A stretch of DNA of 64,000 nucleotides, from NCBI GenBank assembly GCA_018389105.1, contig JACATO010001128.1, positions 773,001 to 837,000 of the forward strand, given 5' to 3'. The DNA comes from Nautilus pompilius. Taxonomy: Eukaryota > Mollusca > Cephalopoda > Nautilida > Nautilidae. Every line of letters begins with the position of its first letter. Positions within the stretch are counted from its first letter, which is position 1. A program made the translations under genes and the position numbers. Below the pieces are notes generated by a model that was given only the letters and a program-made list of their open reading frames with translations, did not search any database and had not been told where the DNA came from. Shown in pieces: positions 51,896 through 62,273 of this stretch.

Positions 51896-54800
51896 CCACC
51901 TTTCAGGTGTTACTTGGATTGTATTTTAATACTGAATGAGTTTAGGCTTAGCCTTTTAATCTACATTTTATTATTTTTCATTTGTTCAAAACCTTAGTGG
52001 CCATATGGATATAAGGAAAACCACGTGGCATGAACCGGTTTGAGCAAGCTGGGATGGACTTGTGAAATCTGATTTTTACAATCAGTTTCTTAGTATTGTT
52101 TATTGATGGATTTTTAATATAATTTTGTATAACTGAATTAATGCCAAATTATTCATAAGTTTGGTTCTGACTGAATTTTTTGTAAAATAAATAGGTTAAA
52201 ATCACAAATTTAAGTAACCTACAATATTTAAAAATCCATTAGAATTACTAGAAATTTAAATATTTGAAGTTCTTGACTCAGAATAGCCAGAATTAAAATA
52301 TACTTAGTTTTCTAATTTAAAAACGTGTATTGTAAACACACAGTTAATGCGTTTAAAGGAGAACTGGGAAGTATGTGAGAGTTGTCCTTTTTGACTACTG
52401 TTTTGTAGCACTTTGCATAATAAGCGCCACTTCTAATACTTCGCAGAAGCAGGTTCTCTTCAGGAAGGATTTATGAGGAAAAAAGAGACTTGTTTTTAAA
52501 GTTCTATTTCCACTTGCTAAGCATTCTGTTATTCACTGAGAAATTATTTTAGAATTATAACTTTCGGCTTTAATACTTAATTTATTGAAGAAAGTAATTT
52601 TCTAGCTTGGCAGGCGTCTCCCCCACAGAAACAGCCGATGATAGGTTTACCGCAAGCGCTATGTGTGCGGACTTCCAATAAGCCGGACAGAAAATTAGGT
52701 CTGAGGAACAAACTAGCAATTTTCTCAGCAGATTAAATGAGCAACAAGATTATCCTCCTGACTTGATGGTTAGGGGGGAACGCTAAGCTATTTAGTTACT
52801 AGAGTGCACTGGTGTCGTCCATACTAATTACACGTGCCATTGAGGTCATAATCATTCTAGTGAGTTGACAAGATGATGGCCTTTGGGCTGGCATTTAAGA
52901 AGTAAATAATGAGTGTTCAGTGCTAGATAATTTGTTTATAATTCCAAAGCGCAAATAGACAACTTTGGCAGTGTGTGTTACATAACAACAACAAAAAGTA
53001 AGTGTACATAATTAAGTCAGCGGATTAAGTTTCTGTACTGTTTGTGAAGGCCATCCGGTAAACCTCTCGTGGGCGGTGAGTGTGCATGTGATTCTCGTTA
53101 AAGGGGTTTTTCTGAGAATGTTGAAAAGATCAGTGCTGAGGAATTTGCATAATGTTACATTGGTGTATTGGAGCGCTTTGTAGTTTTCCACAAATTTAAA
53201 GGACTGTTCGAAATCTAATGCGCAGAAGGTCTCTGAAAAGGCGGTTAAAGGACCAAACATTTAAAAGCGGTGTTGAGCCACACGAGTGAGTTTGAAGACA
53301 GATTTTTCTTATTGTTGTTTTTAGGGAAAGGCAAAACTTTTGGCCATGGCTGCATTCTTTCCACATAATTTCGGTTTATCAAGAGAGACAAGATCTGGCT
53401 GGAGTATTCAAAAAAAAATTTGTTTTGCATAAAAGAGCTCAAGTACTTACGAACAGATTCTTTGATGTTAGTAGCGCACTAGGTGGCACTCGTGGTCATC
53501 AGAATAAGACAGTCTTAGACCATTTAATAAAGGCTTTGGTAAAGCCGTTCCAAGAGGTACAGTTATGGCACGAACAAATGCTGTTTTTTTAATTAGGGAA
53601 GAAGAACAAAGATCTTTGAATTTGCTGTCTTTGTATTTAGCTTCATCCAAACAATAAGGCAAAAAAAATTTGGTTCAGATACATTTTTGATACTTATATA
53701 GTAGCACGGCAGCATCATAATGCTTCTTTACAATTTCTCCTCTTGACTCCATCGGGTTTTCCTTACAATCTACCACGGAGTTCCCCTTTTTGGATATGAA
53801 AATTGCAAAAAAAAAACCTATTGAATCAATAGTTAGGAAGGATGTGCATGTAGATAAATATTAAGATTTCTGTAGCAAACCTCCTGCTGCAAGTAAAACT
53901 GCTCCGGTCTTATTTGAATGAGTTTGTCAAATTTTGCGATTTTGAAATTTTAACAAGAATTAACCATGTTTGTCAGTTGGTACCAGAAGGTAATTTCTAG
54001 CTTAATGAAGTTATTAACAAGCCTTTAATTAGAGGCAAGGAAATTATGAACTTCATTCAAATCAAATGTTGCTACTATTGCGTTTCTTTTAGGAATTACT
54101 GATAAAATTTTTAGAATGCTCAATAAATGCAAACATTGGGATTCTTGAAGACCCAGAGTTTGAGATCTTCATTTGTACATGTAAAAAGTACCCATAGAAA
54201 GAGAAATGCATTCCCATTCCATCTCTTTTTAACAAGTCTACATAGGCCAAACAACATCCTTTAAATATGAGGGTTTCTGAGTGGAGAGAGTCTGTCCAAA
54301 ATGGCAATTATTGCAAATCTGTATTTCATAAATGACAACCAAATCACAACGGTTCTCCCATTTGGTCTGACGACAAATTAGCATCGATTTTTTTTTTCTT
54401 CTAAAGCCCAGAAATCAAGGAATCTATTCTCCTTATCTGAAATGTTGACAGAAATCCGGGTCTTAGAATTGTCAGTGCTTGGTTCTCCTTAAAACGAACA
54501 AACAAGCATTCCACTCAATTTTATGTAACTCTTAGAACTTACTGCTTTCGATTGCCTATATAATTCCGTTATATCCTAAAGCACAAACATGTCGCGAGAG
54601 TTATCCAGAAAGAGAGAGACTTTAGAAACGAATTTAAAGGGAAATAACTCGCACTGGCCAATTCTCTACGAGTTTTTTTCCGAGGCCCATCTTCTGGAAC
54701 AGTTCTCTTCAAGTTAGACGATTGACGAACTCCACTCGCAACAATGGTGTGATGTACGGCAAGCATAAATAATTAAAGATGTATATATATATATTTTTAA

Positions 54801-55199
54801 AAAAGAGCTTAAAATTTGTTCTTTTTTAATGAAAGAGAATTTATTTTGAAGGATATTCATGTATTTGGTTAAAGTAGCTCTGGAAGAGGAGGATACATCG
54901 ATATCGAAAGATTTCGATGAAAAACAGCCGCTAGGAAACCAATTGACCGAAGGGGAAAAAATTAAGGCAAATAATACTTATTAGTAATTTTATTTAAAGG
55001 ACACTAACTAGCAGAACAGCTCTCCCATTATTTATGAGCACCTGTGACGCAGGAAAATGAAACTTCAGCCTTTTCGCCCTCACATTGAAAATCGGATACA
55101 CGGGGGGATAACTCACTAAATTTTTTTTTTTTCGTCGTTTCCTGTTACAGTTTTTAAAAGGCCAGTTATTATTATTATTATTATTTAAATATCTGTATA

Positions 55200-55252
55200 T
55201 GACGTCATCGACGGTCGTTGTTTGTTATGCGGTTTAACGGGAAGTGACGTCA
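55200..55252. promoter_or_regulatory. Two perfect CRE palindromes
   Basis: TGACGTCA occurs at 55200-55207 and again at 55245-55252, 45 bp apart, 138-190 bp before the start codon of the adenylate-kinase-like gene. This octamer is the full CREB/ATF binding palindrome. Position fits a core promoter; use is inferred. Confidence 0.6.
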
Positions 55253-55338
55253 GTTATAGAGTTTTTCAAGTTTGATTTCCCGTTTGGTTTTTTTTTTTTT
55301 GTTGTTGTTGTTGTTTGTTGTTGTTGTATTACTCTGGA

Positions 55339-55386
55339 ATGATCCCTGCTGTTCCCGCCTTGGAGGCTCTGTCCAGGAGGCCCTGA
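55339..55386 (+). other. Upstream ORF before adenylate-kinase-like gene
   Basis: An ATG at 55339 opens 15 codons and stops at 55384-55386, three bases before the main ATG at 55390. If the transcript starts upstream of 55339 this uORF would limit or re-route ribosomes. The main start is preferred because its frame runs into the P-loop exon and begins with an acylation-type MGNC. Confidence 0.4.
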
Positions 55387-55389
55387 CTG

Positions 55390-55723
55390 ATGGGGAACTG
55401 TAAGACTGTGTGCTCGAAGGACACCAAGGGAAAGCGTCGCTCTGCCTTTCCCGTCGACGCGATACTGGAAGTGGAGGTCGGGAAAAATGCCGCGGTGAGA
55501 GGGGGAGAGAAAAAGGTCATCTTTATATTTGGTAATTTTCGGAGACATGGGCTTTCGTTACCGTCGTTGTAGTTATTAAGGTAGGTGGGGGAAGTTACCG
55601 GTTGGGGGCCCTATCACCTCTCAAAAGAAGGGGGGGAAGTAGCAAAAATCCGTATGAAAGAAAGCCCATTTCGACATTGAAAGTAGACCTCTGGTCTATC
55701 TTACAACAACAACAACAACAACA

Positions 55724-55762
<39 letters not shown>

Positions 55763-58700
55763 ACCCGTGAGTTCTGGTTTGGCAGGGCATTTTGTCGTGT
55801 CAGATGTTCTGTTATTCATGTGATGTTATACATTATTTTGCCCCATGGGCAGTTCAAACTAATGTCGGAGGGATGTGATAGCTGACATGCTTTCCCCTGT
55901 TTATCCATAGCCTGGTAATCGGCTGATTAGGTACCACACCATCACAGTTATCCACCAAATTAGCAGTGACTGCCAACTTGTCTTTTCAGTGCTTCACTGC
56001 ATCAACACCACTGCTGTGCGGTGGGGCCTGCAAGGACCAGTTATACTGGGTGGGTTTGCAAGATATCTGAATTAGAAAGCCATCGCTTTGCCTGACACAG
56101 CATCTAACTGTTATCCCCATCTGCACACCGGCTTGTCTTTCACAAGTCAGATTTTGACCAGTTGACCTCTTGGCTCAGTGTGTTTACAAACATCTGTCAA
56201 ACAAGGCGGAGCAATGGTATGGGTAGGCATTCTTCAGAATGTTTTGTTTATATTTGATAATGTGATCCATGACCACAATCACCACATCTTGCAACACGCC
56301 ATGCATTTAGAAAACCTACAGCTCTAAAGATGTATAATATGCTCCAGTTGCTTCTCTGGTTGTCACAGAACCTTGAGATGTACCCTACTGATCATCTAGT
56401 GATGCCTCATGAGTGAGAGGTAAGAGCCAAACAACCAAGACAATTGAAAGATTATTATCTGCAAACTTTATGGGGTTAAACCTAGATAAATTTACCATTG
56501 AATATCTGATACATTTCATCTTTAGGCATCTGCAAGCTCTATATGATAGAAGATGTGTTCTCATCAAATACCGAAAGTGGCATTTTGAGCAGTGAACACT
56601 GTACATTGTAGAGTAAACGTGCATATGGGGAAATCTATGGTGTCCAAATTATTACGGCAGAGATCTGTATTTGACCCCTAGTGATGTGCAATTTTCCACA
56701 AATATAAAAAAAAATTTCCTTTTGCATTTGCTCCCAGAAAACATTTCTAAACCTTTTTTATTATTAACTGCTCTAAAAATCAGCCTATAAATGTCCAGCT
56801 AGCTATGACTCTTCTTTCAATGTAACGGTTTGGAAATTTGCATTGATAAAGAAATAAGATGATTGATGTGAATGAAACACTGCTGCACATTTCTTGTTAA
56901 ATATCAATTCCTTAAATAAGAATTTTAAAAAAAGATGAAAATAGCAGAATGCTTGATTCTAGGCCAACCTGGCTGTTTGCTCTCAGGATGGGAACAAACC
57001 ATTTGTCTTCATCTTTTTCCCAGTAGTCTTCCTATCACTGTCTCCTAGTATTTTGTCCTTGGCCTCATCCCTCTTGGTATTTCAAGCTATTGAATTAAAA
57101 CAGCAATAACAAAGATTAAGACAAAAACAGGTAACTAAACAACTGCTACACCTTTTATTTATTGAATAATGTATAATTAAAATTGAAGGGTGTATTGGAT
57201 AAGTTTTTGCATGCAAATTTCATTAAAGGTTAAGTTGATTATTCATCTGTGATTTCTAGTACAAGAATCTTTTAGGATATTACTAGCAAGTCTTCAGACA
57301 CAGTGATATGGATAAGCTGTTTCATTGGACTGAGGGCAGTAAACTTGGTGCACTGTACACATTATTTCTTCAAGATCATGTGCTTTCCTGAAATATCAAA
57401 CCTGGGATATTTTTGGAAAAGGTATTACATCCTCCATTAGAATCTTGATGGAGCTAAGGTTGTGTTGTTTTCATTGTTCTACAAGCTGTTGTGGGCAATA
57501 TGTTGCACTTGAAGTCCAGGACATGCCTGTCCTCGTGTCTAGATGATGGTTTTGATAGCACCTAAGGTTGCTTGCCTTGCTCCTTTTCCTTAGGTGTAGC
57601 AGTATAGTTGGGACTCTATTCTCTTTTCAACAAATCAAGGAATCTCCAAATATTTTGATGGTACTCGCCAACATCTGGAATCTCTGGTGCCATCTCTTGA
57701 TGGAGATGGTTGGGTATCTTCCACTCAGTAGAACACATCTGGTGAAGTCACCATTGTCATATTGTAAACACAACAGTATATAAACATTAGAATTTGAAAA
57801 CCAAAGTTATCATATGGTGTTTATGTCATTACATAACTGAAAATTAAAACTTCGGTCTAAGTTCACAAATTGTGGTCATCACTATTGGCTAAATTGATGC
57901 TAGTACTTATGTAATAAATGAAAATAAGCCTGGATAGCTTTCGTACTAGTAAATATTCAAGTTCTATTTAAGGTCCAAGCTTTGCAAGAAATAACCGTGG
58001 CCAAGGAAAACATACTATGGGAAGGTGAATTCACTGTGAAATGGTATGGATAGGCTACCATGATATCACCATGACCAGATTTATACAAATGTCCTGTTAA
58101 ATGTACAAAATTCTTTCAGCTTGTTGTGTCTTTAATGTGAAAAAACTTGTTTGAGCTTTGTCGAGAAGATGAGAAGATAAATCACCTGGTACTTCTCTGG
58201 TATAATTAGCTCGGTCAAACCAACAGGAACAGAATGGAGCCTTTTCTCTGCATACTAATGCTAAGGCAATTGGTGTGGTGGGTGGTAGCTGAACGGAGGT
58301 ACTTTTAAATATGTCTGCTACAGGCTGGCTGACAGTCAGTTGAGCTGTTTCTTTGGCGTTGGGGGACCCTGTGCTTGACGACATTGCAGACATGGAGCAT
58401 TTTGAGCTGAAATTAGTCTGGAGCATGGCTGTGACCTGACCATTCTGAATGAGATTAAACCATCGGCCATAGCATCTTTTGCTCAACACAGATGCAACCC
58501 TAACAAACCAACTAGTCCTTGTCCCAAATAAGCTGAACATATTCCTTTGTGGTCATGGTTGATTTCCGACAAATTGCATCAAAGATTCCCATCTTATGGG
58601 CAGTCACGATAAACTGTCGCCATTTGTACATTCATGTTATCCTTGCGCGGAGACAAAAGGCTGGGACAGGGGAAGGGAAATTGGATTGTTCTGACAGAAG

Positions 58701-61700
58701 TTTAATTTTTTTAACCATTTTTTTTTAACTTTTTTTTACTTTTTATGCAAAACTTATCAAATAAGTTTTATTTTAACATTTAACTTCACTGAAAGGTGGT
58801 AATGTTTCTAAACATTTCAATTTTTCATTGTTATGCCATAGGTGGACCTGGATCAAAGAAGGGTTTATTTATGAGTAATCTTGAAACTTCTTACGGCTTC
58901 TTTATTATAAAAGTCCAACAGCTGTTCTTTGCTCTGTCTAAAAAATCAAAGGTGAGTTGGTATTACAACTCAGTGTCAAACGTTCACGCAGCAAAGGCAT
59001 TCAGGTGAGGTTATGTCACTAATAAGCTTGTGTTCTCAGCAGTCTTTAAGACAGCAGGGACGAGTCGCCTCAGGCACGCGAGAGGAAACCATCTATTACA
59101 GAAAGATGGCGTGCCATTGTTTCTTCCGCCTGTTTGTTTTAAAAGTTTTTTGCTTCCACGGTTGAGTTAACTTTACCCTGACCTTTACTTCCTCGTGTCA
59201 TCTCCCACGTAATTCTGTATAATAAGTAAAACATTTTCCAAATCTATTAAACTGTGTGTTCTTTTAAAATCTGATGTAATAGTTACTTTATAAACATGGA
59301 TTCCAGCAGCCGGGCTGCATTTGTAGAATATCTTTTTATTTGTTAGCGCTGAAAACGGAGTGTTAAATACATATTAATCTTGCATATAGTCTCCCTTGGA
59401 GGCTTATCGTTTTCAAGTCATTATCCTGTGTTCCCTGATTCCTTTCCAGCCTAAAAAACGGGAGTTTTGTTCCTAAATGCTTGTAACCTTTAACTGGCTT
59501 TTAAACAAAAATGTCCCTTTGTGTTGTTGTATTTTTATTACTGTAAGCATAAAATAATTGTCAAAATAGGATGAAATGTTATTTTACTTTATTGTTTCCT
59601 TGCTGGCTTCTTTAAGACTTTCTTTAAGCAAAAGAATAAATGTTGCTTTTGATTTGAGCTGATGGAAATGGAAGAGGTTATTCAACTAGATCGCATCATC
59701 AACGAAAGCTAGGTTGCAGAGAAAGGGCGTGTGTATTAGTTATTTGACAGGCGGTGTACTGATTTTGCTCCTATCTCATTTCGTTATTACTGTTGTTGTT
59801 GTCATCGTTATATTATTAATGGCTTTTTTTTTTTTTTAAATTTTAGGCATCAGAATTACAAACAATATTTAGTGTGGTTCTTGAATTTCTGGACAATGCT
59901 TTGCCAGGAGTGTATGTCGTGGATATCCTCCCCAACATCCACAATTTGGTCCAGGTGCACACCGTGTTCTCTCAGTGTGACGAGCAGATGAATCGATTTG
60001 AACTCCAGGTAACGTTTATTTGTCTGATGGCACGGGAAAGCTGAATCTCAGTATATCACCTGCCATTTGGTGTATAATGAATACAGCAGAAAAGAAGTGT
60101 TGCAAACACTGCCATTGTCACATTGTAAGTTTTGCCATATTTAACCAGTAAATGGCAGATTATTAATATTTAACGTTCATATAACTGCGCTTCTATGATA
60201 TTACTGTTGGTCTTAAGTATCACCTGGCGTGGAGGAAACCAAACCTGTACAATATTCAGTAGAGGCTGACTTCTGCTCATCAGTGTAGATTTCTCCAGAT
60301 TACTCTTTGTAATATATTTCTGTAGCCATTCAGTTTACATCCAGGGATGTTGCAGGTAATCCTAGCACCTTCACAGAATTTCCTTGCTGATGGCAACATT
60401 TTCCCTTCCAGTACATACTTGTAATCATGGATGGATATATACACACACACACACACACAAATCTATTCCGATAGGATAATTCCTTTCGAGGTCATATGGT
60501 CCCAGGACAACAAAGTCCTTGAAAGTGGGTACTACACTTTTCATATCAAATTCTTTTTTCAGGCTGCCTACCTCTGGACCTCTGGTGTGCCGTCAGATAA
60601 CAGTTCCTTGTTATACTTTTTTGAAAAATGCAATCGTTTTGCCTATTCCTATAAACCTATGTCATTTTGTTTAGTGACTTTTCCATGGAATCTACCATTG
60701 TGCAGTTTGTTGTTTAGTATTAATGGCTTCTCCACTCTTCTGCAAAACTGTGTAGATGGATATCTTCTATTGTCTTTTTTTTTTAACCATTCTATGTCTA
60801 TCTCTTCTCTCATTTGGCCTTCTTGGATGACCATTTGCACCCACTTATCTCTCCAGAAATCTTTTGTTCTTCAGACCCATTACCTGCTCTCTCTCTCCCC
60901 CTCTCTCCCTCCCTCCCTCTCTCCCCCTCTCTCCCTCCCTCCCTCTCTCCCTCCCTCTCTCCCTCCCTCTCTCTCTCTCTCTCCCCCTCTCTCTCTCTCT
61001 CTCTCCCTCTCTCTCTCTCTCTCTCAGATCAGGTCTGTGCTCCTCAGTTTCCATGCTGCATAGTAACCAGCCATGCTGAAATCACACCTTTCAGAGCTCT
61101 TACACAACAGAAATTATTTACTCGCACCTATCTAATCAGCATACACCTGTTGCATGCATCATTTTCTCAATCTAACTGAAATAAATCTCAATGGTAAAGT
61201 GTTTATTTAGCAGAAAATTCCGTGTTGTAATAAACAATACCTAATTATCATATAAAAGTGAATATATTCGCAATGCATCTTTTTCTACTGTAGCTGTTAT
61301 AGGAATATCAGGCCCTAAAATTTTCAGATATGAAAAGATGCACATCAGCAGTCAGCTTTGCCTATGTCTGATTACTCTGTGGTGGCTGAATACTTCTTGT
61401 ATTCATCATATATTTAACATCATTCCACTCTAACACTATTCACCTCAGACTAAATCTTGACCATGGAGAACAGCGAAAGATCTCCGATGTATAGCATCAC
61501 CATTTCAGCAGATACTAATAAATGCTCTAATTAATGACAACTGCACCTGTATTGGCGGCCAGTAAAGAACAAAACTACTACTATTCCCGTATCTGCAGAA
61601 AAAGGAGAGCATTGACTCTCAGCTGTCAGTAATTATTAATCAAACCAAAGAGCTGAAGCTATCACACAAGTCAGTCATACAGAGTTTTAAAGGGACTAAT

Positions 61701-62273
61701 ACGATGGTTCCGAAACTAGGGTTCGCAAATCTGGCCAGCTTCATGATTATTTTCATGCACCATTAAAATTTCTTGACTGCTCTTGATATATGCTGTGCTA
61801 TCTTCTGTGGTACAATCCACCTGCTGGCACCCTCCTGTATCCCACACATCGCCGCCGCCAACCTCCCAGCTTCACACTAACACCCAAAGATGCAGTTATT
61901 CCTTAACCTGGAATGCAGGAATCCTATTATTCCAACTCCCCCCCCCCCTGCAAACCCCTCATCCCCCAAAAAACAAAAAAATCTGTGGAGCATTCTTCCA
62001 GACTCCCTGAGCATGGTGCGTGCCTGCAGTTCGTGCTGACAGTGCTGTAAGAATTTGTCACCATTGCTAATGATGCTGATCAAAAGACACTTAAGATTAA
62101 GGATCAGTTTTTCCTGTGCCAAACCAGACACCACCACCCTTCCTCCTAAAGCTAATTGTATTTACTTTCAGTATCCAATCAGTTTTATCATCGACCTCCA
62201 GTACACAGGTGCGGTTGCGTTATCAAACATAGAAGGTTACTACTCTTGTGATATCGATGAAGACTTTTCAGAA
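55390..62273 (+). CDS. Adenylate-kinase-like P-loop protein (3' partial), probably catalytically degenerate
   Basis: Four exons with matching phases (55390-55531, 58842-58951, 59847-60008, 62172-62273) give the first 172 residues; the gene continues past 64 kb or into an exon I missed. MGNC at the start fits N-myristoylation at Gly2 plus palmitoylation at Cys4, so membrane attachment is likely (inference). KKVIFIFGGPGSKKG (41-55) is an adenylate-kinase P-loop. Compared with the usual GGPGSGKGT, the Gly before the Walker Lys is Lys53 and the following Thr is Leu56. VVDILPN (108-114) sits where nucleoside monophosphate kinases have DG[FY]PR, so the Arg is lost. YPISFIIDLQ (139-148) matches the next beta strand. 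The NMP-binding S-x-GD-LLR motif is not recognisable. It is probably a pseudo-kinase or has changed substrate. A missed small exon in the 0.9 kb intron after 58951 cannot be excluded. Confidence 0.72.
55703..55757. repeat. (CAA)n/(TAA)n compound microsatellite
   Basis: CAA units pass into TAA units in the first intron of the adenylate-kinase-like gene. Confidence 0.95.
55920..56600 (+). mobile_element. Decayed Tc1/IS630-type transposon
   Basis: Plus-strand frames keep QGGAMVWVGIL near 56.2 kb (family GGSVMVWAGI), then LSQNLEMYPTDHL near 56.37 kb (family SPDMNPIEHL) and RAKQPRQLKDYYLQTLWG near 56.43 kb (family R-R-P-TL-EL...W). A C-terminal tail follows to about 56.59 kb. The catalytic SPD-NPIE residues are altered, and stops occur. 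It lies in intron 1 of the adenylate-kinase-like gene. Confidence 0.7.
60887..61025. repeat. 139-bp polypyrimidine (CT/CCCT) tract
   Basis: A pure C/T run of CT, CCCT and CCCTCCCT units lies in intron 3 of the adenylate-kinase-like gene. Spurious long Ser/Leu/Pro frames cross it in all three plus frames. A pure pyrimidine tract with mirror symmetry can form triplex (H-)DNA. Confidence 0.95.

Larger units (their letters stand above)
50309..55338. other. Gap between RNASEK and the kinase-like gene
   Basis: I found no supported gene here. It holds the RNASEK 3' UTR, two diverged copies of a roughly 110 bp segment (about 51020 and 51175, sharing a TAGAAGGGAT-AGCTTGCT core), a hAT-type MITE (51721-51887), and about 2.5 kb (52.6-54.8 kb) of unassigned sequence with several short minus-strand frames that match nothing I recognise. 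Confidence 0.5.

Noticed and set aside
54300-54480. Possible GIY-YIG-like residue pattern on the minus strand
   Set aside because: VIYEIQ...CNNCHFGQT is suggestive of a Penelope-type endonuclease, but it is short, frame-shifted and has no reverse-transcriptase sequence next to it.
54569-54766. Possible minus-strand first exon divergent from the kinase-like gene
   Set aside because: The 65-codon frame includes a GGGAAATAACTC motif variant and matches no family. No downstream exons were found.
58097-58540. 147-codon minus-strand open frame in intron 1 of the kinase-like gene
   Set aside because: No family recognised, no introns or promoter signs. One or two frames of this length are expected by chance in 64 kb. 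It might be transposon debris; a protein search would decide.
60431-61179. Long open frames (210 and 121 codons) on the plus strand
   Set aside because: They cross the CT/CCCT tract, which is open in all frames. The protein is Ser/Leu/Pro repeat only and lies in an intron.
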